Under the pieces are notes generated by a model. The model saw only the letters and a program-made list of their open reading frames with translations. It was not told where the DNA came from and made no database searches. The position numbers and the translations under genes are program-made. A DNA stretch of 64,000 bases from Ferrovibrio sp964218355. Its GTDB lineage: Bacteria > Pseudomonadota > Alphaproteobacteria > Ferrovibrionales > Ferrovibrionaceae. The stretch is from NCBI RefSeq assembly GCF_964218355.1, contig NZ_CAXPMC010000021.1, forward strand, positions 62,001-126,000, in the 5' to 3' direction. Positions 1 through 9,032 of this stretch are shown piece by piece (positions within the stretch are counted from its first letter, which is position 1; each line of letters opens with the position of its first letter).

Positions 1-807
1 CGGGATCAGCAAATGGCGGCCCGTCACTGTGTCATAGACATGCTCGGTGACTTGTGCCTTCACCGTGCCCGGCAGATCCGAATTAATCCCCGTCACCAGG
101 CTGGCAGCAATCACGGTGCCAGCCATCACCTGATAGGGGGATGCCGGCTGCTGCAACCGATGTGGGTTGTAAATTCTCGGATCGGCCTTCTGGTTCAGGA
201 AGTCCAGCTTGCGCTGCTGATTATTCTGGTCGCGCTCTGGATCGAGGTCGAGGCGCCGCAGCTCGTCATCAGCTGACAAGGCCGTACCAGTCGCTTGAGC
301 CTTTCCGTCCACGGCCGCATCCGGCTTGACCGAAACCCGGAAGAACACGCCGGCTTCCCTCGCTTGCTGCGCCTGGCGCGCCAACCGCAGCCGCTCGGCC
401 CGCTCCGCGTCATCTTCCGAGTTGGGCCGAAAGGCCAAACGCTCGTTCCCTTGGGGACTGGCAATTCCAGCCTCACGTTCGGCCCGGACTGTCGGCGGGC
501 CGAGATCGCCAGCCATTGGCGGCCCGAGTTGTGGCACAGACTTGTTCATCTCGCCGTAGGTTCTGGGTAAGACCGATAATCCATCTGCCGTGGGCTTACG
601 ATCGATATTGTAGAGTTCCTTGCCCTGCCCTTTGGACCGGAAACTTGGCGGATTGAGCGCGATCAAGGTTGTGCCAAAGACCAGCGCCGATCCGATGGCC
701 GCCACGCCAATCAGCAGCTTGCGACTGAACCGCGTCACCGGTCGCGGGTGCGCCCGCAACACCAGCTCGTCCGGCGGCACTTTGCCGGCTTGACCCGCCT
801 CGCTCAT
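1..807 (-). CDS. trbI: TrbI, conjugal transfer protein (partial, C-terminus off window)
   Basis: VirB10-like component of the Trb mating-pair channel, which spans the inner membrane and periplasm and contacts the outer-membrane ring. The frame opens with ATG at 807 and stays open for 269 codons to position 1, so the C-terminal part of the beta-barrel domain is outside the window. Visible parts are a short cytoplasmic N-terminus, one membrane segment at about residues 31-50, a long proline/charged linker, and the start of the conserved domain near residue 215 (SPYQVMAGTVIAASLVTGIN). The start ATG overlaps the trbG stop as ATGA, which indicates translational coupling. Family assignment is firm from gene order and the conserved VMAGTVI segment. 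Confidence 0.93.
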   Translation of the reverse strand, partial: MSEAGQAGKVPPDELVLRAHPRPVTRFSRKLLIGVAAIGSALVFGTTLIALNPPSFRSKGQGKELYNIDRKPTADGLSVLPRTYGEMNKSVPQLGPPMAGDLGPPTVRAEREAGIASPQGNERLAFRPNSEDDAERAERLRLARQAQQAREAGVFFRVSVKPDAAVDGKAQATGTALSADDELRRLDLDPERDQNNQQRKLDFLNQKADPRIYNPHRLQQPASPYQVMAGTVIAASLVTGINSDLPGTVKAQVTEHVYDTVTGRHLLIP

Positions 808-1823
808 GGCCGTCGCTCCGGACCGGCTGCAGTTTGCGGCCGACCATCGGTACGGCTGACCCGCACCACCTGCTGCGGCCCCTTGCCAAGACGGAGTTCT
901 GCAGCGGCAAATAGCCGGTCGACAATGTAGTAATTGCCGCGGACCCGGTAGTTGACCAGTTCAGCGCCGCCATCCGCACCGACCACGAAAAGCGGTGGCG
1001 CCTCGCCCTGGTCGAGCCGAGCCGGAAACTGGATATAGACTTTATGACTGTCATCGAAGGCTCGGACCGGCCGCCACGGCGGCTTATCGCCGGTGATCTC
1101 GTAGCGGAAGCGCAACCGCTCCAGTGCGATGCCGCCGTCAACAGGCTGCGCGGATGCGGCCGCTTCATTGCGCGCCTGGAGAAGCAGCAGTTTATCCTGC
1201 GGATAATTCCAGGAGACGGCTGCCATATAGCTGGCCGGCGTGCTCTCCAGCTCCAGGTGATAGGCTCGGCGGTCGGTGGTGATCACCAGATTGGTCTTTA
1301 GGTCCGGTGCTGTCGGTTTGACCAGGATATGGACCTGCAAGGACTCACCGGAGCCGCTGGTGGTGTCGCCAACGACCCAGCGCACGGTATCGCCAGCCGA
1401 CACCGCGATCAGCTTCTCGCCGGGCTGCAAGGCGATATCGCTGACCTGCTCCGGCATGGTGTAGAGCCGATAGAGCGCACCCGGCGTGAAGGGATAGATC
1501 TGCACGGCATTGATATAGCCATGCCGGTTCGGTTCCTGCCGGGCAGCCGCATTGGCTGCCGTCACCCGTTCTGCCGGCGACCGACTGTCTGGTTCTGAGC
1601 TTTTGCCATCCGGCAACGGCTTCAACTGCCCCGGCAGTGGCAGAGGCTCCGGGATCCGCACGATCTCGGCCGGCCTGGGCGGCTCGGCCGAGAGAGCAGC
1701 CGGCGTGAAGGTCTCATTGTCATAAGAAATCACCGGCGGCGGCAGCTTGTCGGTGCAGGCCGCCAAGGCAAGACCCGATGTCCCGATCAGGCATAGGCGA
1801 GCAGTGACAGTATATAATGTCAT
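804..1823 (-). CDS. trbG: TrbG, outer-membrane lipoprotein of the conjugation channel
   Basis: VirB9/CagX-like protein of 339 residues. Starting at the ATG at 1823, which overlaps the trbF stop as ATGA, gives a clear lipoprotein signal with a lipobox ending at Cys23 (LALAAC). An upstream extension of the frame to 1997 would bury this signal inside a cytoplasmic leader and is rejected. A proline-rich linker follows. The C-terminal half carries the beta-rich CagX-type domain that forms the outer-membrane core complex with TrbI. It sits between trbF and trbI, the canonical trb order. Confidence 0.93.
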   Translation of the reverse strand: MTLYTVTARLCLIGTSGLALAACTDKLPPPVISYDNETFTPAALSAEPPRPAEIVRIPEPLPLPGQLKPLPDGKSSEPDSRSPAERVTAANAAARQEPNRHGYINAVQIYPFTPGALYRLYTMPEQVSDIALQPGEKLIAVSAGDTVRWVVGDTTSGSGESLQVHILVKPTAPDLKTNLVITTDRRAYHLELESTPASYMAAVSWNYPQDKLLLLQARNEAAASAQPVDGGIALERLRFRYEITGDKPPWRPVRAFDDSHKVYIQFPARLDQGEAPPLFVVGADGGAELVNYRVRGNYYIVDRLFAAAELRLGKGPQQVVRVSRTDGRPQTAAGPERRP

Positions 1824-2521
1824 GGCACTTCTCCGGGGTTGAGTTCCCGCGACCAATCGAGGCCGTGGACATAGATACCGAGCGGATTCTTGCGTAAGGT
1901 CACCGCATCGCGCGGCTGCTGGATCACAATGGTGAGGATACCGGTCCAGCGCTCGGTGCCGATACGGGTGCCCTGCTTCCAGATTTCCTCGGTCCATTTG
2001 ATCTGGAAGGAGTCACCTGAAGCCCGTACCACGCTGGTGACCTCGACCGAGACCGTACGCTCACCTACCGCCTTGAAAGGGTCGCTGCTGAGTGCGTAAG
2101 AATTCAGCATCTGCGCACCGCGGTCGGTGGCATAGTCGTAAGCCTCCAGCCAGGCCTTGCGCACTACGATGGGGTCGATGGAGAGACCGCGGACATCGCG
2201 GATGAAGCGCGCCAGGTGATAGGCGATCTGCGCGTCGGTCGGCTGGTAAGGGTGTTCGGCCGGGCTAACCGCACTCACTGCGCCGAAACGATCGACCTCG
2301 ACCACATAAGGCGTGACCCTGGATTGTCCGGCCTGCCAGACGATCCCACCCGCCAGCCCAATTGCCAGGATCAGGCATCCGAAGGCCATCAGTCGCCAAT
2401 TGGCAGCCTGGACCCTGGCCGAGCCGATCCGCTCATCCCAGGCTTGCGCGGCCTTCTGATAGGGCGTGATGGGCTCCGGCGTATCGCCGTAACGGCTGCT
2501 GGATCGCTTGAACATACTCAC
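1820..2521 (-). CDS. trbF: TrbF, VirB8-like inner-membrane channel protein
   Basis: Bitopic inner-membrane protein of 233 residues. It has a short cytoplasmic N-terminus, one membrane helix at about residues 44-64, and a periplasmic VirB8-like domain beginning with PYVVEVDRFG (71-80). Members of this family nucleate assembly of the Trb channel and contact TrbI and TrbG. The start ATG at 2521 overlaps the trbL stop by four bases and the 3' end overlaps trbG by four bases. Length and domain layout are normal for TrbF. Confidence 0.93.
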   Translation of the reverse strand: MSMFKRSSSRYGDTPEPITPYQKAAQAWDERIGSARVQAANWRLMAFGCLILAIGLAGGIVWQAGQSRVTPYVVEVDRFGAVSAVSPAEHPYQPTDAQIAYHLARFIRDVRGLSIDPIVVRKAWLEAYDYATDRGAQMLNSYALSSDPFKAVGERTVSVEVTSVVRASGDSFQIKWTEEIWKQGTRIGTERWTGILTIVIQQPRDAVTLRKNPLGIYVHGLDWSRELNPGEVP

Positions 2522-3840
2522 TCCCTGTCCTGGAGGTCCGGGTTGGCGGCGCTGCCGGAGCGGTCGCCATCCTTGATGGCCTGGGCTGCGATGTGCGTCT
2601 GGGTGCGACGACGCTGCTCAGACCGCAGGCGTTCGGCCCAGGCCGGCGCCGATGCCGGCCGTGCCGACATGGGCGTCGACGCAGAAGCTGGCGGCGTGCC
2701 ACCGGTGGCCGTCCAAGCCGCCTGACGCCCGGCCTGCATGCCAGCCTGGATCGGGCTAGGTGATGCACCTTGGAACGATTTGCCCATCATGATGACGCCA
2801 GCCTTGGCGACACCGGCCAAGCCAGCCCCGACACCGGCGAGGCCGCTGGCACTGGAGCCGGTCTTGCCCAGCTCATAGGCGGTGGAAGTTCCAGCGCTTA
2901 AGGCGGCCCCAGCGCGGACGGCCGAAAGCCCCTGGCCGGAGATCATGCGGGCGGCGGCAAATCCCAAACCGGCGCCAGCCATGGCCCCCGCCGCCAGACC
3001 GCCGACCGTGCCGATCGCAGCGCCGGCACCCAGTTGCGGCGCACCCGAAGTCAAACCGGCGGCAATACCAGGTCCGAAGATGCCAAGGCCAAAGAGCGCG
3101 ATGGCGCCCAGCACCAGCGACATAGCCTGGGTCAGATTGGGCGGCTGCCCCTGCAAGGCAGAGACGAAATCGGCAAACAGCGTCGTGCCGATACCAACGA
3201 TAACGGCCAGCACCATCATCTTGACGCCCGAGCCGACCACATTGCCGAGAACGCGCTCGGCCAGAAAGGCGGTCTTGTTCCAAAGCGCGAAAGGCACCAG
3301 GACGAAGCCGGCAAGACAGGTCAACTTGAACTCAACGATAGTGATGAAGAGCTGGACCGAGAGAATGAAGAAGGCCAGCACCACCACGGCCCAGGCAAAC
3401 AGTAACACTAGAACGGTGACGACATTGTCGAAGAAAGTGCTGAACCCCAGCATCGAGCCGGCCTGCTTGAGCAAAGGCCAGGCGGCTTGAAAACCGGTGC
3501 CGGCGACAAAGCCCGGCCGCAGCAGGTCATTGGCCGACAGGCTGTTGGCGGTGGCCTTCAGGCCGAGGCCCGTGAAGGAGTCGAAGATGACACCCGACAG
3601 CATCGTCCAGTTGTTGAGTAGCAGCGCGAAGACACCGACATAGAGGACTTTACGGATCAGCTTGGCCAACACATCGACATCCTGGCCCGACGACCAGAAG
3701 AGACCGGCAAGCGTGATATCGATCGCCACCAGCACGCTGGTCAGATAGGCCACCTCACCGGTCAGCAGGCCGAAGCCGCTGTCGATATAGGTCGTAAAGA
3801 CCTCGGTGAAACGATCAATGACGCTTAAATCGTTCATCAC
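2518..3840 (-). CDS. trbL: TrbL, polytopic inner-membrane channel protein
   Basis: VirB6-like protein of 440 residues. The first 260 residues hold about six hydrophobic segments, for example around VAYLTSVLVAIDITLAGLFW and VVVLAFFILSVQLFITIVEF. A Gly/Ala-rich stretch and a low-complexity Ala/Ser/Pro/Arg C-terminal tail follow, which is usual for TrbL. The family forms the inner-membrane part of the substrate path. The gene starts at 3840, directly abutting the trbJ stop at 3841. No trbK entry-exclusion lipoprotein lies between trbJ and trbL, unlike in RP4. Confidence 0.92.
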   Translation of the reverse strand: MMNDLSVIDRFTEVFTTYIDSGFGLLTGEVAYLTSVLVAIDITLAGLFWSSGQDVDVLAKLIRKVLYVGVFALLLNNWTMLSGVIFDSFTGLGLKATANSLSANDLLRPGFVAGTGFQAAWPLLKQAGSMLGFSTFFDNVVTVLVLLFAWAVVVLAFFILSVQLFITIVEFKLTCLAGFVLVPFALWNKTAFLAERVLGNVVGSGVKMMVLAVIVGIGTTLFADFVSALQGQPPNLTQAMSLVLGAIALFGLGIFGPGIAAGLTSGAPQLGAGAAIGTVGGLAAGAMAGAGLGFAAARMISGQGLSAVRAGAALSAGTSTAYELGKTGSSASGLAGVGAGLAGVAKAGVIMMGKSFQGASPSPIQAGMQAGRQAAWTATGGTPPASASTPMSARPASAPAWAERLRSEQRRRTQTHIAAQAIKDGDRSGSAANPDLQDRE

Positions 3841-4545
3841 TTACCGCCCCGGATAGGCATCGCTGGAGCCCATGAATTGCTCGAAACTGGCCCGGGCTTG
3901 CTCCTGGGCCATCGCGGCCCGTGCTTTCTCCAGTGCGTCGGCACGGTATTGCGCTGTGGCCAGGCCTTGCGCCTGCAACTGCTGCTTGGCCGACAGCGCG
4001 AGCAGTTGGTTGGTCGCCTGGCTGGCCTGCAGATTGCCTTGGGCGGCATCTGACTGATCGATCAGCCGTCCCAGCTCGTCCGTGTCAGCGTCAATGTTGG
4101 CCGACACTTGCGCCTGCATACGCATGGTCCGTTGCAGCGCGGCGACGGAATTCTCCCAGCGCCGACGCGCATCCTGACTCAACTGATCCTGAGTAACGCT
4201 TGCGCTGTACTGCTGCGGGTACTGTTCGGCAAAGGCGCGATCGGTCTGCTCCATGTCGAAGGCAATGCCGTCGGCCTGGCGCATCAGGATGGTGATACGG
4301 CCAAGCCCAGACTGGATGGCATAGAGGCTGGAATAGTCCATGCGCTGCAGATTGCGCGCCTGGTTCTGCAGCATGAGGATCTGGTTCTGCAGACCCTGGA
4401 CTTGGTTGTTGATCTGCTGCAACGTACGGGCCGCCTGCAGCACATTCTGGGCATAATTGGAGGGATCGAAGACAGTGAGCGCCTGAACAGGCGATGCCGC
4501 AGCAAAGAAGCCTGCCGTCAGGGTGACCATCAGATGCCGCTTCAT
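3841..4545 (-). CDS. trbJ: TrbJ, periplasmic VirB5-like pilus component
   Basis: Protein of 234 residues with a cleavable signal peptide (MKRHLMVTLTAGFFAAASPV, then QA). It is then largely alpha-helical and Gln-rich with heptad-like stretches (QTLQQINNQVQGLQNQILML), as expected for the coiled-coil VirB5/TrbJ fold. In Trb systems it is a minor pilus or tip protein exported to the periplasm. The ATG at 4545 overlaps the trbE stop by four bases and the gene abuts trbL downstream. Confidence 0.92.
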   Translation of the reverse strand: MKRHLMVTLTAGFFAAASPVQALTVFDPSNYAQNVLQAARTLQQINNQVQGLQNQILMLQNQARNLQRMDYSSLYAIQSGLGRITILMRQADGIAFDMEQTDRAFAEQYPQQYSASVTQDQLSQDARRRWENSVAALQRTMRMQAQVSANIDADTDELGRLIDQSDAAQGNLQASQATNQLLALSAKQQLQAQGLATAQYRADALEKARAAMAQEQARASFEQFMGSSDAYPGR

Positions 4546-7007
4546 GATGACGCCTCCATCCGTTGCACACGAAAGTCCTCAGCCAGATAGGCCGCCCATT
4601 CGAGACCTTGGGCCGCAAACCAAGCCTCCGTGAAGCGCTCCGGCCCGGCCTTAGCGAGCACGTCGTCGATACGTTTTTGATCATCCGGCGTAGATGCCCC
4701 GCAAAGGCTGAGCGCCACCGGACCGAGGCCGAGTTCGAAGAGGCGATTGCCGCGTCGGGATTGCAGGTAGTAATCCCGCTTGGGCTGGGCCTGCGCGATC
4801 AACTGGATTTGCCGCTCATTCAGCCCAAAACGCTCATAGACCAGCCTGATCTGCGGCTCGATGGCCCGGTCGTTGGGGAGGAAGATGCGCTGTGGGCAGG
4901 CTTCGATGATGGCGGGTGCTATGCCGCTATTGGCGATATCGGACAGCGAGGGCGCGGCGAAGATAACAGCGACATTCTTCTTGCGCAGGGTCTTCAACCA
5001 GGCGCGGATACGAGCGGCAAAGAATGGATGATCCAGAAAGAGCCAAGCCTCATCGAGGATCAGCAATGTCGGCCGGCCGTCGAACTGCGCCTCCAGCCGA
5101 TGGAACAGAGAGGTCAGCACCGGCAGGATGACGCCCGCCTGCCCCATCAAGGCGTCCATCTCGAAGCAGGTCACGTCGGCAAGGCTCAAATCTTCGGTGG
5201 ATGCATCAAGCAAACTCCCGAACGGCCCTTCCAGGGTGTAAGGCTGCAGTGCCGTTTTCAGTGCATTGGATTGCAGCAATACGCTAAGCCCAGTCAGCGT
5301 TCGCTCATGGATCGGCGCCGAGGCCAGACTGTTCAGCGCCGACCAGAGCGCTTCCTTGACCTCTGGCGTCACGATGACCTTCTCATGGGCGAACAGGCCA
5401 GCCAGCCATTCAGCCGCCCAACTGCGCTCGGCAGGGTCGTCGATATGACGCAAGGGCTGGAAGGACAGCGCACCCTGTAGCTTCAGATCGTGATACTGCC
5501 CGCCCATGGCGAGCACGGCGGCCCGGCTGGAGCGGTCCTTGTCGAACATCACGATGCGCGAGCGCGGATAGCGCCGGAACTGCAGCATGATGAGGGCCAG
5601 CAGCACCGATTTGCCCGCCCCGGTTGGGCCGGCCATGAACATGTGCCCGACATCGCCGATATGAGTGACGAAGCGAAATGGCGTGGTACCGCGGGTCTCG
5701 GCCAGCAGCAAGGACGGGCCATCGAGATGTGTATTGCCTTCGGGCCCGGCCCAGATCGCCGAGAGCGGCACCAGATGGGTGAGATTGAGCGTATGCACCA
5801 GTGGTTGACGGACATTGGCATAGACATGGCCCGGCAGGCTGCCGAGCCAGGCCTCGACGGCATTCAAGCTTTCGCGGATGGTGGCAAAACCCCGGCCATT
5901 GATGACCCTTTCGACGGCGCGCAGCTTTTCGGCTACCACTTGGCGGTCCGCATCCATGACGGTGACGGTGGTGGTGAGGTATCCGAAACTGACCTGATCG
6001 CTGCCCAGCTCCTGCAAGGCCGCATCGGCATCGACCGCCTTGTTATCGGCATCGGAATCCAGCAGCGGTGCCGGCTGGTTGTAGAGCACTTCGCGTAAGA
6101 TCGCGGTGACTGACTTCCGCTTGGCAAACCACTGCCGGCGCAACCGAGTCAGTGCTTTGGTGGCGTCCGGTTTGTCGAGCGGGATGAAGCGCGTCACCCA
6201 ACGGTATGCGAAATTGAGCTGGTTCAGTTCATCCAATAGCCCGGGCTGCGTCAGGTTGGGAAAGCCCAGCACGGTGAGGCTGCGCACATGCCGCTCGCCC
6301 AGCATCGGCTCCAGACCGCCACTGAACGGCGTGTCGGTCAGGATGGCATCGAGATAGATTGGCGTTTTCGGAACCGCGATGTCATGCCGCCGGGTCGAGA
6401 TCGTACCGTGCAGGTAGGCAAGGGTGCCGGCATCATCCAGCGGTTCGAATTCCGGCATGATCAATCCGAGCAGATCGAGCGTCCGATTCGTCTCAGTCAT
6501 GAACTGCTCCAGCCGTTTGCGCCAATCCTGCACCGGCTCGGCCTGATCACGCTCCAGCAAGAGATTACCCAACCGATGCACCTCATCGACCGGCGGCAGC
6601 CAGGTCAATGTGAGGTGATAGCGGCTTTCGTGATGCTGACGGCCAACCGGCGCCTCCATGCCTGGATGCAAGGCTTCACCCTGGAAGGTGGCCCGACGCT
6701 CCTGATCGACCAGCCAGGAGGCCGGGTCGGGGAAATCGCTTGTCGGGTAACCCGGTGCCTCATAGCGCTCGGCCTCGAAGAAGATCGCCCAGCCCGAGCC
6801 GAAGCGGCGCAGCACGTTGTTGAGGCGGGCGCAAGCTGCCACCAATTCAGCCTCGGTCGCGCTCTCCAAATCCGGGCCACGAAAACGGACACTACGCTGG
6901 AAGCTGCCATCCTTGTTCAGCACCACTCCGGGTGCGACCAGGGCTGCCCATGGCAGATGGTCCGCCAGCAGGGAGGCTTTGCGCCGGTATTCGCGCAAGT
7001 TCAGCAT
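4542..7007 (-). CDS. trbE: TrbE, VirB4-type transfer ATPase
   Basis: Large cytoplasmic ATPase of 821 residues that energises pilus biogenesis and substrate transfer. The N-terminal CagE/TrbE domain occupies roughly residues 1-400. The RecA-like motor carries a Walker A at about 460-467 (GPTGAGKS) and a Walker B at 647-655 (TLLILDEAW), both intact. Length is normal for VirB4/TrbE. The start ATG at 7007 overlaps the trbD stop by seven bases and the 3' end overlaps trbJ by four. Confidence 0.96.
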   Translation of the reverse strand: MLNLREYRRKASLLADHLPWAALVAPGVVLNKDGSFQRSVRFRGPDLESATEAELVAACARLNNVLRRFGSGWAIFFEAERYEAPGYPTSDFPDPASWLVDQERRATFQGEALHPGMEAPVGRQHHESRYHLTLTWLPPVDEVHRLGNLLLERDQAEPVQDWRKRLEQFMTETNRTLDLLGLIMPEFEPLDDAGTLAYLHGTISTRRHDIAVPKTPIYLDAILTDTPFSGGLEPMLGERHVRSLTVLGFPNLTQPGLLDELNQLNFAYRWVTRFIPLDKPDATKALTRLRRQWFAKRKSVTAILREVLYNQPAPLLDSDADNKAVDADAALQELGSDQVSFGYLTTTVTVMDADRQVVAEKLRAVERVINGRGFATIRESLNAVEAWLGSLPGHVYANVRQPLVHTLNLTHLVPLSAIWAGPEGNTHLDGPSLLLAETRGTTPFRFVTHIGDVGHMFMAGPTGAGKSVLLALIMLQFRRYPRSRIVMFDKDRSSRAAVLAMGGQYHDLKLQGALSFQPLRHIDDPAERSWAAEWLAGLFAHEKVIVTPEVKEALWSALNSLASAPIHERTLTGLSVLLQSNALKTALQPYTLEGPFGSLLDASTEDLSLADVTCFEMDALMGQAGVILPVLTSLFHRLEAQFDGRPTLLILDEAWLFLDHPFFAARIRAWLKTLRKKNVAVIFAAPSLSDIANSGIAPAIIEACPQRIFLPNDRAIEPQIRLVYERFGLNERQIQLIAQAQPKRDYYLQSRRGNRLFELGLGPVALSLCGASTPDDQKRIDDVLAKAGPERFTEAWFAAQGLEWAAYLAEDFRVQRMEASS

Positions 7008-7264
7008 GACAGATAGCTTTTCTGGCGCAGATGACGGGCCAGCACCGTGACAAACTGCGGGTCGCGCTTGGCCGCCAGCACGGCAAGGCTATGACCGATC
7101 AGCCAGACCAGCAGGCCGGCGATCCAGAGCCGCAAGCCTAATCCCAAAGCCGCCGCGAGTGTGCCATTCAGGATGGCAAGATTGCGCGGGGCGCCGCCCA
7201 ACAGGATCGGCTCGACCAGGGCCTGGTGCAGCGGCAGCTCAAAACCTTCGATGCGATTGCTCAT
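7001..7264 (-). CDS. trbD: TrbD, small VirB3-like membrane protein
   Basis: VirB3-like subunit of 87 residues starting at the ATG at 7264, which overlaps the trbC stop as ATGA. A longer frame reaching 7486 lies inside trbC and is not the start. The sequence MSNRIEGFELPLHQALVEPI is followed by ILLGG and a hydrophobic region at about residues 30-62 that could form one or two membrane passes. VirB3/TrbD proteins work with the VirB4 ATPase at the inner membrane. Here the gene overlaps trbE by seven bases. Confidence 0.92.
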   Translation of the reverse strand: MSNRIEGFELPLHQALVEPILLGGAPRNLAILNGTLAAALGLGLRLWIAGLLVWLIGHSLAVLAAKRDPQFVTVLARHLRQKSYLSC

Positions 7265-7584
7265 GAGATGAGCGCCCCACCGCCAAAAGAGAAGAAGGTC
7301 AGGAAGAAGCTGGTCGCGGCAAAGGCGATCGACAGCCCAAAGACGATCTGGATCAGGCGCCGGAAACCGCCCGAGGTATCGCCGAAGGCCAATGAGAGAC
7401 CTGTGACGATGATGATGATCACCGCCACGATGCGCGCAACCGGGCCCTCGACTGATTCCAGGATCGACTGCAGCGGGGATTCCCAAGGCATGTTGGAGCC
7501 GGCGGCATAGGCCGAACCGGCCGTGGCGAGTATGATAACTTGACCGGCCACACCTTGTGAGAGGATACGGACGAGCTTCAGCAT
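7261..7584 (-). CDS. trbC: TrbC, prepilin
   Basis: VirB2/TrbC prepilin of 107 residues. The start ATG at 7584 overlaps trbB by seven bases; a longer frame to 7857 lies inside trbB and is rejected. It has a signal peptide ending near SAYA-AGS and two hydrophobic helices at about residues 50-65 and 77-99, the expected architecture of a conjugative major pilin. In RP4 the homologue is cyclised by TraF; a TraF-like peptidase is encoded here at 15179-15745. Confidence 0.93.
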   Translation of the reverse strand: MLKLVRILSQGVAGQVIILATAGSAYAAGSNMPWESPLQSILESVEGPVARIVAVIIIIVTGLSLAFGDTSGGFRRLIQIVFGLSIAFAATSFFLTFFSFGGGALIS

Positions 7585-8585
7585 GCGGCCTCCTGGCTGT
7601 GTCGTTTTGGCAGGGTGAGAAGCTCGGTCAGCCGGTAGGTGCCGTCCGGCTCGATGCCATCGAGTTGGGCGATGGTCTCGACCCGGCGTCCGAGCCCGCG
7701 GCCCGCGATGAACACGATCAGGTCGACAGCCTCGACGATCAGGCTGCGCGGCACGGTGATGACCGCCTCCTGGATCAGTTGCTCCAGCCGGTAGGGCGTG
7801 GCACGCGCCGAATTGGCATGCACTGTAGCCAGCCCACCGGGATGGCCGGTATTCCAAGCCTTCAGGAGATCGAGTGCTTCCGGGCCGCGGACCTCGCCGA
7901 CGATGATGCGGGTAGGCCGTAGCCCCATGGCCGAGCGCACCAGAGCATTCAGCAGCACCACGCCGGGGATGGTACGCAGCGGCACCTTGTCAGGCGCCGC
8001 GCATTGCAGTTCGCGTCGGTCCTCGATCAGGATCACCCGCTCTCGCATCTGGGCAATCTCGGCCAGCAGGGCATTGGCCAGCGTGGTCTTGCCCGAGCTG
8101 GTGCCGCCGGCGATGACGATATTCTTATGCTCGCGCACGGCTCGACGCAGCAGGTCGGCCTGGCAGAGCGTCATCATCCGATCAGACACATAGTCTTTCA
8201 GCGTGAAGACCTTGGCGGCTGGCTTGCGGATGGCAAAGCAGGGTCCGAGCGAAACAGGCGGCACAATGGCCTCGAACCGCTCGCCAGCCAGGCCTGGCTC
8301 ATGCGGGGGCAGTTCGGCGCTCAGGATCGGATTGCCAGCATGGATCTCAGCATGCACATGGGAGGCAACCAGCCGGATGATCCGCTCGACCTCGGCTGGC
8401 ATCAGCTGGATGCCGGTCTCGACAATGCCCTCCGGCAACCGATCGAGACGCAACACCCCGTCGGGATTGACCATGACCTCGATCACGGCCGGATCGTTGA
8501 GCGCCATGGTGATGGCCTGCCCTAAAGCCGTGCGCAGCATGCCACGGCGGCGTTCGAGGGTTTCTGGCGAAAAGAGCCCGATCAT
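7578..8585 (-). CDS. trbB: TrbB, VirB11-type transfer ATPase
   Basis: Hexameric traffic ATPase of 335 residues at the cytoplasmic face of the channel. It shows an intact Walker A at 160-167 (GGTSSGKT), a Walker B/Asp box near ERVILIEDRREL, and the His box TGHPGGLATVHAN at 246-258 that is diagnostic for VirB11/TrbB. The start at 8585 overlaps the CopG-like gene stop by four bases, and trbC overlaps its 3' end. Length and motif spacing are normal. Confidence 0.96.
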   Translation of the reverse strand: MIGLFSPETLERRRGMLRTALGQAITMALNDPAVIEVMVNPDGVLRLDRLPEGIVETGIQLMPAEVERIIRLVASHVHAEIHAGNPILSAELPPHEPGLAGERFEAIVPPVSLGPCFAIRKPAAKVFTLKDYVSDRMMTLCQADLLRRAVREHKNIVIAGGTSSGKTTLANALLAEIAQMRERVILIEDRRELQCAAPDKVPLRTIPGVVLLNALVRSAMGLRPTRIIVGEVRGPEALDLLKAWNTGHPGGLATVHANSARATPYRLEQLIQEAVITVPRSLIVEAVDLIVFIAGRGLGRRVETIAQLDGIEPDGTYRLTELLTLPKRHSQEAAC

Positions 8586-9025
8586 GCCCGCCCCTCCCCG
8601 GCTCGCCTGCCTTCCATACCGTCCGGTGCGATCCGGTTGAGCACTTCCGTCGTCAGACTTTTTCCCGCCGACAGGCGCCGACCAATCTGCGCGATAAACG
8701 TCTCGAACCGCTCTGAACCTACGGCCTTTGCCGCCGCCTGATCGGCCTCCGGCAGCGGCGCCGTGATGGTGAGCTGGTAGCGGATGAAAAGGCCCAAGGT
8801 CTCCAGCAGGATCTGCTGGTCGCGTTCGATGCGGGCAAGGCTCCGACCGGTCTTATCCAGCCGCGCCTTGATCACCGGATCGATTTCGATCGCCGCGCCA
8901 CGGGCGAAATAGGCTTTCAGGGCATCGGCGACGATGGCGGATTTGGAAGCACCGGGCCGTTTGCAGAGCCGCTCCAGTTGCTCGGTCAGCTCGTCATTGA
9001 GATAGAGGTGATGGCGCGGCTTCAT
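8582..9025 (-). CDS. CopG/ribbon-helix-helix-like protein of conjugation cluster
   Basis: Small protein of 147 residues from the ATG at 9025; a second possible ATG at 9052 would overlap traG by 20 bases. The N-terminus (MKPRHHLYLNDELTEQLERL) followed by KSAIVADALKAYF looks like a ribbon-helix-helix DNA-binding fold. The rest is helical and charged. A CopG-like gene between traG and trbB is a constant feature of this type of ICE. The likely role is transcriptional control of the trb operon or an accessory role in transfer; neither is proven. Confidence 0.8.
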   Translation of the reverse strand: MKPRHHLYLNDELTEQLERLCKRPGASKSAIVADALKAYFARGAAIEIDPVIKARLDKTGRSLARIERDQQILLETLGLFIRYQLTITAPLPEADQAAAKAVGSERFETFIAQIGRRLSAGKSLTTEVLNRIAPDGMEGRRAGEGRA

Positions 9026-9032
9026 GGCGGTC

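Noticed and set aside
4563..5480. Plus-strand frame of 305 codons opposite trbE
   Set aside because: Lies across the Walker-B-encoding part of trbE; no recognisable domain.
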